Positions 1 to 11,980 of a stretch of 64,000 nucleotides of DNA are shown here, one piece after another. This DNA comes from Neonectria sp. B-13 (Eukaryota > Ascomycota > Sordariomycetes > Hypocreales > Nectriaceae). The stretch covers positions 1,116,001-1,180,000 of the forward strand of contig NOKP01000006.1 in assembly GCA_002682825.1 (NCBI GenBank), read 5' to 3'. Every line of letters begins with the position of its first letter. Position 1 is the stretch's first letter. Both the position numbers and the translations under genes were made by a program. The notes under the pieces were generated by a model. It did not search any database and was not told where the DNA came from. It saw only the letters and a program-made list of their open reading frames with translations.

Positions 1-1359
1 GCGGAGAGGGCCCAACGCCCTGCCCCCTGTCCAAACAGACGCGCTCTCGACGTGTCGCGCTAGACCGTATGTGGAAAGGGTGTAAACAAATGCGTCACCA
101 TCTTGGGCGCGCACGAAGGCAGGCGCGCACCAATTTGCAGCTGAAGCCCCTCTCAAGCCCCTCCCAAGCCCTCCCCGTGGCTTTTCATGGGCTTGTCTCC
201 CGCGTCCCGTGCCCCGTAGCCCGGCGCTCTCCACCGCTGCTTCCCTGTCTGGCCTGTTCGGCCCACCCCAACCTGCACCTGCACTTGCACCCGCTCCTGC
301 TCCTGCACCTGGCTTGCACCTGGCTTGCACCTGGCCTCCTGCCTGCCTCCACCTGCACCTCGCTCTTGCCTTGCCCCCCAAACACTCCGCTGCCAAACCT
401 GGAACTCCCCTGTGCGCCCACCCTCCACTCTCTCTCTCCTGCCCCCTGCCAGCACAGAAGCGTCCGTCCGCACGCGCCAGGCCCGGCCTCTTCTGTCCCA
501 GCGCCAGAAGTCGTTAACCAGTCCCCCAATTCCTCCCACACCATCTGCCAACTTTCCAAACAAATCGCCTGCATACCAGCCCGATTCGCCGCTGCCAGTC
601 GTTTTCTTCTCACCTCGATATCCTGAGTCACCAGACCCGTCGTGGATCCACGTTACGCCCTGAGGAGTGATACGGTCTCAACTGCCTCCACACGAGGGGT
701 CTCTCTCTGCGCTTGCGACAACAAGACAACGAGCAAGACTGGCCTGCGTTAAGAAGCGTTTGCGCCATGGTCTAACTGCCCCCGTTTCTCCATCCCACCG
801 AACGACACGACGACAACGAAGACCACGACTACTCCTGCCTCCACCGCCCAACGATCCGACTAGTTACCATTTCCAAACTTCAAACTCCCCAGCGCCCGCC
901 TCTCAATCTCTCCACCTTCATCTCACTTCATCTCACCTCGGAAACTGCATCTTTTGCCTGCCTGCCTGCAGTTCGACTGCAGCCTGCACCTCCCACACTC
1001 TCACGCTCCCACGCATCCTCTGCCTCTCTCTAGCGTCTGAGCCTGCCTTTTGTTTGCCGAGTCATGATATGACCTACGGCTTCCCAGTGAGACTGGCACT
1101 GCTTCGGGATTTTTGTTGGGTATTGCCTCGCGCCGCTCTCTTTGCCTCCTCGACACGCGTGCACATCACCATCCTCCATCGACAGCCACTTCAGATCCAG
1201 CCTCCGGATCGCCTCCTCAGCCGGATGGTCCGTTCCCTTTCACCTCACATCAACCGGTAAAGGACTCCCACACGTATATCTAGCCTTGCTTACGTGGGCA
1301 TTCCTTGCCTCCGACTATCCGCGATAGCCCCGACCCTTCCAGCATTCCACGCCCTCACA
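1..1359 (+). promoter_or_regulatory. Upstream region and probable long pyrimidine-rich leader of the Wee1-type kinase gene
   Basis: No gene is recognised here. The sequence is strongly C/T-rich on the plus strand, which is common for long 5' leaders in filamentous ascomycetes. Positions of about 270-360 carry irregular CTGCAC and ACCTGGCTTGC direct repeats. Several upstream ATGs lie ahead of the kinase start. One (1064) gives a two-codon uORF. One (1069) opens a 63-codon frame ending at 1260. One (1225) gives an 11-codon frame with the same stop. Whether they are transcribed cannot be seen. Confidence 0.5.
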
Positions 1360-4300
1360 ATGTCCTTCTCCAATAGTAGTGGTGGCACACTGGCCCTCCC
1401 ATCACCAACGCACGCACATCATATCGATGTGACATCAGCTGTACGCACCCTGCGACGGTCTATGTCTAGATCGCCGTCAAAGTTCCTATCGCGGACCAAC
1501 TCGCACAACTCAGAGAGCCTCGAAGGTTCACACCCGACATCGCCACAGTCGCCCTGTCGACGTTTCGGCTCAACACCACAACATCAACAACCTCTACCAT
1601 CGCACACCCGGTCAGCACCACCTCACGGCTCTACCACTCACGCGAACGCCCCCCACCAGTCCATATTTACCCCTTTCCGCCCTAGTGTGCGCCTTTCGCT
1701 GCGCTCCGCCAAGAAGTCATCTCCATCAAGGCCACTGACCCGAGCCCGCGCATCGCCCAAGAGCCCTTTGAAGAGAGCGCTCATCACTGCACCGGACAAC
1801 GGTAATTCACTGCCAACCACGACACCCGTTTCCGCTCCACATTCCCCAGGACAGGAAAACCGTGCCCTCGCAGCATCCAGTCCCGGCCGTCGCAAGAGTT
1901 GCGACAAGCGACACAGTGTCCATCTAGACGTCTCTGGCTCATCGCAGTCTGCGTTCCTCGAAGCCCTCGACACCAACAACGATAACTACATGGTTTCAAA
2001 CACCGGTTCGCTGAAGCGCAGTGATGCGACCATGAATCTGGACCAACCCAGCCAAGGAAGCCCCGTGGCTAAGCGGCGGAGTTTGCATGGAATTCCGGGT
2101 TTGGTCCAGAATGAAGACCAAAATATTTTTGGCTCCAACACTACATCATCTCAGAGCTTCTCTATTCATGAAGACTCTTTCTCCGAATATGAACTTTCAG
2201 GTGGCGGTGCGCCTCTTCGCGATCCACTGCCCTCCTCAACTCCGACCGCCAATGTGCCAAAGCGGTCGTCGTCTCTGCGAAAGTCGACCCTGCAGCAGAG
2301 ATACGGCGAACGAGGATCTCTTGGTAGGCGGACGGGCGAGCGACAACTGGCCCAAATCAGTGCCGACTTCTCACCAGTCCGCAGCAGACCCCGTCTCTCC
2401 TTGGACCAATTTGTCCCTCCCCATGTTCGCGACAGTCCCTTCTCAACATCTACTACACCTCTCTCCAACCCACCTAGCAACTTTATGGACAGCAAAACCC
2501 CCCACCAACCCCACCCTCTATCGAAGACCTTGACGACCTCATCGTCCGGAAACAGCCTTACTGAGGAGGCACCGTTTTTTGCACCTGTGGCAAGGGCTCC
2601 TGATCGTCCAAGACCCCATCCATTTTCTAGGTCTCTGCCACTCAACGCGACGAGGCCGGTGCGCTCAATCGACCCGATGAGGTCAATGGCAACCCCCAAC
2701 AGGTCACAGCTATGGGTTGGTGCCTTTAGTTCAACGGGGCTCATCTCCAAGGTGAACCGCAACCCTGAGGAGGATGACAAGAAAATGGCACCTCCCGACA
2801 CTCCATGCAAGAAGCATTCAAACCCATTTGCTACGTTCCCACCACCCGCTGGCAGCGCCTTGAAGAAAAGGGGTAATAACCGAAACTCTTTTGGCGGGCT
2901 TCCTTCTACCCCGTTTAACCCCATGTCTGGCCAGGCCCCAAACACCTTTGGTAACCCTGGAAAGGGATTGTCCATCTTCCAGCGTGGCAACGCCTCGAGA
3001 AACTCGCGCCGTGGCAGTGTGCTGAGCCTTGATGGGGAAGAGCATAAGCTCTTTGGGGACACGGTCGATCTCTCAAACCCCCTCGAGGGTGATGCCCCTC
3101 CTACCCCGACCAAGAATACCTTGACTCCTAGCCTGAGCAATCTCAGCAACGTCAGCGAGCACTCGCTCGAGAGCCCCAGTGCCAATCGGACCCTGCCTCC
3201 CACCTCAGCAGTGCGTCCCATTATTTCCCGAGAATCAACTTGTAAGTCGACCCGCGAGATACTGAACACGCCGAACGATTCGTCAGATCAATTGGCTCCC
3301 ATCGAGTGTGGGAACAATTCTCCTCTTCGTTTTCCCTACTCTTCGTTTAGTCGCTCAAGAGCCCGACGAGGCCAGTGCCCTCCGGCCCCTCTAAGCGCAA
3401 GCTCTACACCAATTTCCGTCGAATCCACACAAGAAGTATATGCTAAGATAAATATTGTCGATTCAGCGAGTCCTCTTGATGGACGACGAACCCCGCAGAC
3501 TCCCCAAGAGAGTCTGCTACCCTTGGATACCAGCCGGTTGTCTATCTCGCAGACGGCCGATGGATACTCCGATAACATGGCGCCTCCGGTCACACCAACA
3601 GCTGGCCGGGATTTTCGATCTTCCACAAGCCTTCTTGTTACTCCTGTGAACATTCGCACCAGCAACATTGACGTTGACGCAAGCCTCGGCTCCAGATTCG
3701 ACAAGGTTGAACAGATTGGAAAGGGCGAGTTCTCGACAGTTTACCGAGTTACTCAGGTGGACCATCGACAGATGGCCTTTGATGCCCTGGTTTCCACTAC
3801 GCCCAGTGAACGTTCTCGTAGCCCTGTGAAGGGTCAGGTCTTTGCTGTGAAGAAGGCCAAACACCCTTATCACGGTCCAAAGGACCGAGACACGAAGTTG
3901 CGAGAGGCGCAGATTCTGAAGGCTTTATCGCATGCCGACCACGTGGTGAAATATTACGACGATTGGGAACATAACCTTCATCTGTACATCCAGACCGAAT
4001 TTTGCGAGGAAGGCACTCTTGATAAGTTCTTGGGCAATGTCGGACGGGGAGGTCGACTGGACGACTTCCGCATCTTCAAGATCCTGCAGGACCTTTGCTC
4101 GGTATGTGAACAGTTAAACATTTTATGAGATTGATTGCTAACCTTCTTCCAGGGACTGAAGGAAATTCATGAAGCTGGATTCATGCACCTTGATCTGAAG
4201 CCAGCAAACATTTTGATCACTTTTGAGGGAATCCTCAAGATTGGCGACTTTGGCCTTGCTCAAGAATGCACATCTGCTCACGGAGTCGACGTTGAAGGCG

Positions 4301-4854
4301 ACCGCGAGTACATGGCACCCGAGATGCTCAAGGGAAAGGTTGGCCAATCTGCCGATGTGTTCTCTCTGGGACTCATCATTCTGGAAACCGCAGCCAACGT
4401 TGTGCTACCTGACAACGGTCCCACGTGGATTGCTTTGAGATCGGGTGACCTTTCTGAAGTACCTAGCCTCACCTGGACTCCTTCGATCGAGGTTCAGCGG
4501 GATGCCACTGGCAACCCCACCGAATCTGTCCACAGCGATGAGTTCTCAAGTGGAAAGACACATGATCCCAGCAACCTATTCGGCTCATTTAAGCGATCGG
4601 AAATGCAGCACCCCCCCGACTTCATGGTCAATGCATTCGATCCCAGCTCCCTTGATTCTGTGGTTCGATGGATGACGGTACAAGAGCCCGCGGAACGACC
4701 CTCTGTTCAACAGGTGCTTGAACTTGAGGGATTGCGGTGGATAGCCGATCACCGCGCCGCTCCGGCAACGGTGTATGAGGGAAGTTGGGGTCCTGCCGAA
4801 CTATTTCCCGTGTCCATTCAGGTGGATAGCGACACGGAAATGACGGATGTTTGA
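1360..4854 (+). CDS. wee1: Wee1-type mitosis-inhibitor protein kinase
   Basis: Two exons, 1360-4101 and 4153-4854, are joined across a 51 bp intron (GTATGT donor, TTCCAG acceptor) and encode 1147 residues. The first ~775 residues are Ser/Pro-rich, low in complexity and probably disordered. The kinase domain starts near residue 779. It shows the glycine loop GKGEFS (~787), the AVKK lysine (~831), the catalytic loop HLDLKPAN (Asp ~928), DFG at ~946 and GDREYMAPEM in the activation segment. Wee1 kinases are known for HLDLKP in place of the usual HRDLKP, and they phosphorylate Cdk1 on the inhibitory tyrosine to delay mitosis. The start at 1360 is chosen because the upstream in-frame ATG at 1294 encodes an unlikely N-terminus and because CACAATG is a good fungal context. 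The long N-terminus with many SP/TP sites fits regulation by phosphorylation, which is inferred. Confidence 0.93.
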
Positions 4855-6077
4855 AGAGATTTGAGCTTACAGCGGAGCGACATGGTATCATGAGCTCTGT
4901 GTTTGCCCATGACTCTGGATATCATCAACATTTGATGGGCCTGTATAGGCGTTGTAATTGTTGGTTCTTGTGCTGGAATACCTTTGTGTGGATATGTCCA
5001 GGCCGATGGGGGAATTGGCGACTGAAGCGAGTGAGAAGATATCACACCTTGCTGAGCATGGCTACGCTAGCTGCCATGACACGATACGACGATACTACGA
5101 CATCCGGACGACAGCAGCAACCGGCTGCTGTTAGGCGTTCTCTTCTATCGACTGTTTAATGCCTGAAGCGGGAATTATCCGGATTCCGGCGGCAAAGAGC
5201 TTTGACCCAACGATTAGAGCGAAGGTTTTCTTGTTTCCCGGCCAGCATACTCGCACGACCCACGCGAGGCACACGCACGCCTTGACGATGCGTGGCCCAA
5301 AGCCGGCTGCATTGCTATTTGCGTCTCTACACTGAGATTGCGTGTACGAACTACATTTGAAGGATTAGACATGTTGGAATTACATGGTTACCGAGGGTAA
5401 TAATCCAGATATAGCGGAGTATAGGGGTCTGCAAGGAGAATGCAGAAAGGAGGGAAACAAAAACACAAAACGAAGGCAGACCAGAGGAGGAAGAGAGAAA
5501 AAGGAAAGCAAGGATCAGCAGAATCCATTGCGTAAAGGACGAGCACGAAATATTTTTAGGCATCGTGCCAAAACCATGTAGATTATATAAATAATGGCGG
5601 GAGTGGAGGGCATGGGAAGGGTACTGGAAGGCCAGTTTCATTCAGCAGCATCCAGGATCTCGAAGAGCACCTGGAGGCGAGACTGATTTGATTGTTGATG
5701 ACGATTCTGATGACGAAATGGCATGAATATGATATGACCAATTCTCAACGATAAATCCATATTCTAAAAGGAGTGTCCTTTGCGTGAATAAGTTGATCTC
5801 TATGTGGGTGACTCGCTTGACTGGAAGTAATTGGGCAGTTGAGGATGACAAAGCCGGGCATAAGATAGGGAAGCCACACGTAACCGACGGCGCGGGGCTT
5901 GCGTGAGCTTATCGAGGCCACTTGCTAAGTCGACGCCGACAAATAAGTACCATATAAATCGGTCCTTGAAAGTCTGATAAGCTGCTTAGGAACTCAAACC
6001 AAGGCAATCCCAGCGTTGTTAGTAAGGAACCGGTTCCCACCTCACGTCACCCCGCCGCCTTTTGGTCAGATCTTAGC
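4855..6077. other. Intergenic: 3' flank of wee1 and promoter of the FAD oxidoreductase
   Basis: I see no convincing gene. Around 5430-5530 there is a purine-rich stretch on the plus strand. The 69-102 codon open frames on either strand lack recognisable features. Confidence 0.6.
5953..5959 (+). promoter_or_regulatory. TATA-like element ahead of the FAD oxidoreductase
   Basis: The sequence TATAAAT lies about 120 bp upstream of the ATG at 6078. That is a plausible distance for a fungal TATA box, but there is no other support. Confidence 0.3.
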
Positions 6078-7574
6078 ATGGCTATCGTTAGGCTGTTGGA
6101 GCAACAGGCGGATCTGCCCAGTGCAGAGAGCACCAAGTCGTACTGGCACAAAGAGCCTTCGGAGACGTTGCTGGGACACCGGACGACTCAGGAGCTCCCT
6201 GCTGCCGCGGATGTGGTCGTTGTGGGTAGCGGCATCACGGGGGCGTTTGCGGCGCGGGAGCTTGTCGGTGGAGGCAGGTCGGTCTTGATGCTCGAGGCGA
6301 GGGAGGCGTGTTGGGGGGCTACAGGACGAGTGAGTAATATCTTATTTTCAAGGCTTCAGTTTGGGATATCAGCTCTAAACGGACCTCACGGCACCAATAC
6401 TGAAAGGCCGAGGACCTGGAAGCAACAGCAGTCACTAACCCGAGAACGATAGAACGGCGGCCACTGCCAACCTCTCGTTTACGCCGCTAAACCGCGTATC
6501 TCTCGGTTTGAACTGGATACATATGTCTTCCTACGAGACCTCGTCGCAAAGAACAACATTCCCTGCGACTGGGAATCCGTTGGCGGCGTCCACACCATTC
6601 CAGACCGCGAGACGTTTGATCTAGTCGTCAAACATCTGGACCGTCTCAAGAGGGACTTCCCTGACCTCGCCAATGAGGCATCCCTCGTCACTGACAAAGA
6701 CGAGCTGCAGAAGCTCCGGGTCCCAGAGGCATTTGCCGCCGTGTACCAGCCTAGTGCTGCAAAGTTGTGGCCCTACAAGCTTGTCGCCTGGGTCCTGGAG
6801 CGCCTCATCGCCGAGTATAGTCCCGAGCGCTTCAATCTGCAGACTAACACCCCGGTGGACCATCTCCAGCGTGTCGACGACACCTGGGTCCTTCACACAG
6901 CCCGCGGCCAAGTCACAGCCAAGGCCGTCGTTCTCGCCACCAACGCCTACACGTCCCGTCTGCTTCCCAAGCTTACGGGCCTGCTTGTTCCTGTCCGCGG
7001 CCAGGTCTGCGCCCTGAAGCCTCCCGCAGATAGCACGGCCCTCGAGCACAGTCACGTCTGGGTTGCTCCCGGCGGCGACGACTACCTGGTCCAGCGACCC
7101 ACTGGTGAACTGATCCTCGGCGGCGAGCGGCTGAGCGTGCACGATGGCCAGGTGGGCGTCTCGCGCGACGACGACGTCGATCCTACCGTGGGCCGCCAGC
7201 TCCGCGCCGCTATGCACCACGCCGTGAAGCTCAAGCCCCCGGGCGAAGCCGAGGATGCTACCCTTACGGCTGCGTACGAATGGACAGGCATTATGGGCTA
7301 CTCGCGGGACGGACATCCCTGGGTCGGCCGTGTGCCGGCCGGGCTGGGCGGCGCTGATGGCCTCTGGATCAGTGCTGGATACACGGGCCACGGAATGCCG
7401 GTGACGGCGCGGTGCGCCATCGCCGTGGCCGAGGAAATCCTGGGCCGTTCGGGCGGCGTGGACCTCCCCCCTGAGTACCGCATAGATGCTGGAAGGGTGG
7501 AGAGGGCGCAAGGGACTGTGTTGCCGACCACGTTGTTGGATGAGATACGGGCGCTGATCGTCGAATGGGAGTGA
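6078..7574 (+). CDS. FAD-dependent oxidoreductase, DAO family
   Basis: Exons 6078-6329 and 6453-7574 flank a 123 bp intron (GTGAGT donor, CACTAAC branch, GATAG acceptor). They encode 457 residues in phase 0. The dinucleotide-binding motif GSGITG sits at residues 50-55 after a hydrophobic beta strand (VVVV). The splice joins GATGR to NGGHC, restoring the ATGRNGGH loop typical of DAO-fold (PF01266) oxidases related to gamma-glutamylputrescine oxidoreductase and other amine or amino-acid oxidases. The C-terminal half has GGERLS and a late FAD-contact segment GYTGHGMP. The family oxidises secondary or primary amines with FAD; the substrate cannot be read from sequence. The C-terminus has no clear targeting signal. 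It is convergent with a CoA ligase 340 bp away; a shared pathway is only a possibility. Confidence 0.88.
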
Positions 7575-7914
7575 TCACAACGATGCGCGGCTTATTTTAG
7601 GTAGATGAGACACGGTTCACAGCATTAGGTATAACCATAATGACTATAATGAATGAAAGCAGATGATGCCTCATACTCCTGAAGACCTATTGCTATCCGT
7701 ACATGTCGTAACACAACACTGATATATAACCAAACCCACGAAAGCGCTATCCCGCAGCAACGTCACCCGGCAGAATCACTCACACGACCACCGCTGCTGG
7801 ACCCTCAACCTGATTCTACTGCGCGTGCTACAAAGGAAGCGCAGACGTGCCAATAGTCACGCCCTGCGGGAAGAAACCACACGGATTAGTAGGCTCGTAC
7901 AAGGCGCCGCCAAC
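7575..7914. other. Intergenic between two convergent genes
   Basis: This holds the 3' ends of the oxidoreductase and the CoA ligase. On the minus strand, positions 7864-7918 look like an intron that overlaps the ligase stop codon (see the separate entry). No other gene is seen. Confidence 0.6.
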
Positions 7915-7918
7915 TCAC
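7864..7918 (-). other. Candidate fourth intron overlapping the CoA ligase stop codon
   Basis: Read on the minus strand, these 55 bp begin GTGAGT, contain CTACTAAT, and end in a pyrimidine-rich TTTCTTCCCGCAG. They therefore carry all three fungal splicing signals at normal spacing. The donor GT lies within the last two codons of the ligase (CTG TGA), so splicing removes the TGA. The new end would read Leu-Ala-stop (stop at 7857-7859). Without splicing the protein ends PKL. Both forms are short and clean, so sequence alone does not decide which is used. Confidence 0.5.
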
Positions 7919-9773
7919 AGCTTGGGGCGCACCTCTCCGCCATTACAGATCTCCCGCTTCGCTCGTTCACGTAGCGTCTTGCGTAGGATTTTGCCCGACT
8001 GCGGGTTTAGAGTTAGTCGAGGAGTCCCTGAATGAGAGACTGAGGCAGGGGGGAGTAAAAGGAGGGGAGGAAGGAAACGTACGGGGATTTTGGGGATGAC
8101 GTCGATGAAAACTACGCCACCTGCCAGCTGCTTGTGCCGTGCAACACGGGAAGCAAGCCATGAGGCAATATCATCTTCTGTCGTGTTTTCGGAATTAGGT
8201 GTCTTGACGATGTACGCCCGGGGGACCTCCTCGCCGTCGATGGCGACGCCGATTACGGCGGCATCGGCGACGTCACTCCGCTCCAGGAGAAGCGCCTCTA
8301 GCTCGGCCGGGGCGACCTGGAAGCCCTTGACTTTGATGAGTTCCTTGACTCGGTCGACGACGTGGAAGAGCGCCCCTGGCGCGAACTCCTCCACGTAGGC
8401 AACATCTCCAGTACGGAGCCATTGCGTGCCGTTATCATCGGTGACGAACACTTCTGCTGTCGCGGTTGGATTGCGCCAGTATCCACGCATGATGGTTGGG
8501 CCAGTGAGCCACAGCTCGCCGGGCTTGTTCGCTTCGGTGATCTCAACGCCCGTTTCAAGATGCACGAGCTTGGCCTGACAGTTCGCTACCAGCTCACCGA
8601 CAGACGTGTTTGACGGCCTAGTCGGATCCCAGGAGAAGGCCATGCACGTGGCTTCCGTCATGCCCCAGCCCTGCTTTGCTACCGAGCGCCCCTGAGGCAG
8701 CATGCTGTTGATCTCGCGCTGCGTATCCTTGGACAGTGGCGCGGCGCCGCATGCGACCATGTCGATGCTGCTGAGGTCGGCGCGGCGAGCAAGTGGATGT
8801 TTGCTGATGAGTACGAGGATGGGCGGGACGGTGAACAGCTTGGTGATGCGGAAGGTCTTGATATGGGCCAGCATTTTGGGGAAGTCGAATGACGGCATAA
8901 CGTAGACAGGGACGCCCTCGTAAGGGAGGTAGTTGATAAAATAACCCATACTGAAGGCGTGGCACATGGGGAGAAAGCAGAGCGCTGCAGCACGGCTTGT
9001 CTTGATCTCGTACTCAGGGTCGAGTTTGTTGAAATGCACTGCGCCAATGCCGTTGGCAACATGGTTGTAATGTGATATCTCGACTCCTTTGGGAACACCG
9101 GTCTAGTCTTCGCATTAGCAACCTTGCCAAAATCGGCTAAAAGGCGAAAACGAGAACCGTTACATACCGTTCCTGAGCTGTAGTTGAGACCACAGGTCAC
9201 ATTCTTAGAGTCCTCCGGTTCAGTCCAGACAAACTCGTCCCCCATGGCTTGAGATGCGATGAGTTCGGTCCAGTGCCTGCTACCTTCCCGAGGCCTCTTC
9301 TCGACTTCTGGAGAGTCCGGGAGTGTTGAATCGAGCATGAACACCCGATCGTGCTTCATACCCACTTGATTGGCTGCTTCCAACGCAACACCGAAGACAC
9401 TCTCTGCTGCCATCATCATACAAGCCCCGCTATCCTTTAACTGAAAGGCCAATTCGCGAGCTACGTACCCATGGTTCGCTCCCGTGAAGACGCCCCCGGC
9501 CATCCAGACGCCCATTGCAATGACAGGGAAGAAGATGCTGTTTCCGGAGTAGATCAATACCCGGTCGCCCGGGTCGAGGCCGCTGTGTATTAGACCAACG
9601 GCGATGCGTTTGGCGAGGAGACGGCCTTGGGAGTAGGTGAGGAAGTGAGTTTCGGGACGGTCGACATCAATCCATGCCTTCTTATCAGGAAGAGGCCCGG
9701 AAGGAGACCCGAAGACCCATTGCTGGATGGAGCAGTTCGGGACCGGCACGGAGAATCGAGATGTGATGGGCAT
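7915..9773 (-). CDS. Acyl-CoA synthetase / 4-coumarate-CoA ligase-like adenylate-forming enzyme
   Basis: Three exons on the minus strand, 9773-9168, 9102-8083 and 7998-7915, are separated by introns of 65 bp (9103-9167) and 84 bp (7999-8082). They encode 569 residues. The first junction rebuilds the AMP-binding P-loop YSSGTTGVPKG (~197-208). Other ANL-superfamily landmarks are GWGMTEAT, WLRTGD, the hinge region KVKGFQVAPAELE and the C-terminal catalytic lysine motif SGKILRK, which opens the last, 27-codon exon. Members activate a carboxylic acid with ATP and load it onto CoA. Substrates range from 4-coumarate and phenylacetate to fatty acids, and this one is unassigned. The protein ends R-PKL, a relaxed match to the peroxisomal PTS1 tripeptide. 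A further intron-like element overlaps the stop, so the true end may instead be PKLA. Confidence 0.9.
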
Positions 9774-11980
9774 CCTATCATATGATCCCCCACGCTGGAT
9801 GAAACGGCCACGAATAAGAGTCAGGCGGAATAAGAGAGAAGGCGTCTTGGATTATGCGTTGTATAAAAGGGAACGCCGTGTTCGTCGAGGAGTAGATCGA
9901 TAATAAGTAGTGTACTGGTCGTACGACGACTGATGAAAGTCGTCCTTCCTCGCGGGCGTACCCTGCTCTTCTCGGCGCTCTTCTAAGCGTGACTTCCGTC
10001 TGCCGTCCTGGTAGTATGCTTCGAAGTAGGGGCTTACTGTATCGCAAAGCGTATGTCCCAGACACGGCGGCTCAATGGGGGATCTGACTGGTGCAAGTTC
10101 CCTTCCGTGCTTGAATTCGGGTCAGATGTGCATTCGGTCTAGCCTCAAGGTACTGGATTCGGTGTCTCAAGGGGACGCGTTGCTCGCCTTTCACCGTCGA
10201 CCGTCTCAATACTGATTCAATAGCTCGACTCAAATATCGGGTTCATAACGCGTAGGTGGAAGTGACTGGGATGGCATATATAAGGAGAGATTCAGCCCTG
10301 TGTCTCATCAATCGCCCATGACTAAAATTAGCTTGGGCGTTGCAATAGCACTAACTCATAATTACCAGGACCCCGCATGGGGCTTGGATCTAAGATGGGC
10401 ATGTGGCCAGCTGAGGCCCCATGTCGTTTTAAGAGACGATAAGACGAGGGTATTTGCTGGTGCGGCTAGTCAATGGCCTGGTTTGCGTTGTTTTGGTGCG
10501 AGAAGTGCATGAGCGAACTTGCTTGCAAAGAGTATCGTGCTCCGTTCTAGGCGTCGATAGATCATATCTTGTCCCGTGTGTAAGCCACGCAGTACACAAC
10601 AGGTCCGGCTGTGGCACGCATGTACCCAATTCATTGTATTACGCGAGTTGGTGTACAGAACAACTTCCCGTAGCCGAAGGGCTGCGTTGCCGCGAACTGG
10701 CGACCTTTTTTCAGAGGGTGTGGTGAGAGTGAGGTTACTTTGTCTTGGGCGGGCCGGATGAGGTGAAGATCCCGATACCGCGTTTAAGCTTATATCAACC
10801 CTGTGTGCAATGCCCCAGCGTGACGTCCGATAATGAGGGCTGAATATGAAAAGAAGTCATGTTTGGTCGCTGTATTCGAGTGAGGAGAAGACAGAAGAAA
10901 AAGTCTGGTTCGCTGAGGCTAAAACATTTCAAGGAGGACGTGTGGCTCAGTACGCGTCAACTCGTAGCTTGTCACGGGGGATTCATTTCCGACCTGTTGC
11001 ACATCGCGCCTGGGCTGCATGTTCAGATGGTTGTAGCTGCATGGCCCATCGCGGATTCTGTGACGATTCTGCGCGGCGAGTACAATTGGTTTGAAGTCAG
11101 GTGAAGGGCCTGCTGGACCAGTATGGTGAACCCGAGACGGCGAGGTCGCAATCCATGTACGAATACGTACCTCTATTCAGGTGTAGCGGTAAGAGAGCGA
11201 GGGTAGGGTCACGGATAGTTCATGCATGGGTAGAGCAAGACGCAGTATCACAGAGACAGAGAAGATCGCTCTTGTCGCCTTGATGCTTGTTGGCTAGGAC
11301 GCGGAGGTCGTGGTGCTCGGCCTGGAAACCTGGTGATCAAGGAGGACCGCAGATCAGAGCCTTGGTTCTCTGTTACTCACCAGAGGTTCTCGTCTGCCGT
11401 CTTTGTTTGAGAACGAGCAGATATGCTCTTAGGCCGCAGTAAGCGAGGGTATGAATACGATGCAGATCTGTCAGATCACGGCCGATACTTGGCCAAGCAA
11501 GATTGTATTTCGGTGCGGTTTTCTGCGAACCTGAAGTAGAGTCTGCCAGTTGAACTCGGTAAGGGTTAGGATTTCTTTATTGAAATGAGATTTAGTGCAG
11601 TGTATAATTAAACCGATGACGATTCGTGGAATATATGATGACAAAGAATAGAAGATTGGAATGAATGATGATTCACTCTGTCTTTCCTTCCCTTCGTTTT
11701 TCTTTCGTGAGTGACGGGGCCGAAAGCCAAGGTACGTACTCCGTACTTTCCACCTCGATCCCCGAGCATCCCGCCTTTCACTTGGCCACCGGATCAACGT
11801 CAAGCACCGGCTAAACCCGACATTGAACCGAACACACCAATCACGAGTGTGCATTTTGCAAGCAGCTCCCACTGGGAAGCCCAGGTGAACGACGACATTT
11901 TGAGAGGCGACAATCAACTCGCACCACGTCCACGCCCACGCCCACGCCCTCTCCCATTGAAGCCCTCTCCATCCATCACC
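9774..11980. other. Intergenic, about 2.2 kb, no convincing gene
   Basis: This separates the CoA ligase start from the 24 kDa complex I subunit. There is a TATATAAGG at about 10274 followed by an ATG at 10318 and an intron-like 3' splice pattern near 10350-10370, but no recognisable protein follows. The small frames between 10300 and 11283 have no family features. I saw no tRNA T-arm. The 3' part, about 11700-11980, is presumably the promoter and leader of the complex I gene. Confidence 0.5.

Noticed and set aside
667..1260. 197-codon plus-strand open frame ahead of wee1
   Set aside because: Composition is that of C/T-rich leader DNA, with no motif or splice link; its start is not an ATG. 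Kept only as uORF context.
2166..3269. 367-codon minus-strand frame inside wee1
   Set aside because: It lies antisense to a firm coding exon and has no family features.
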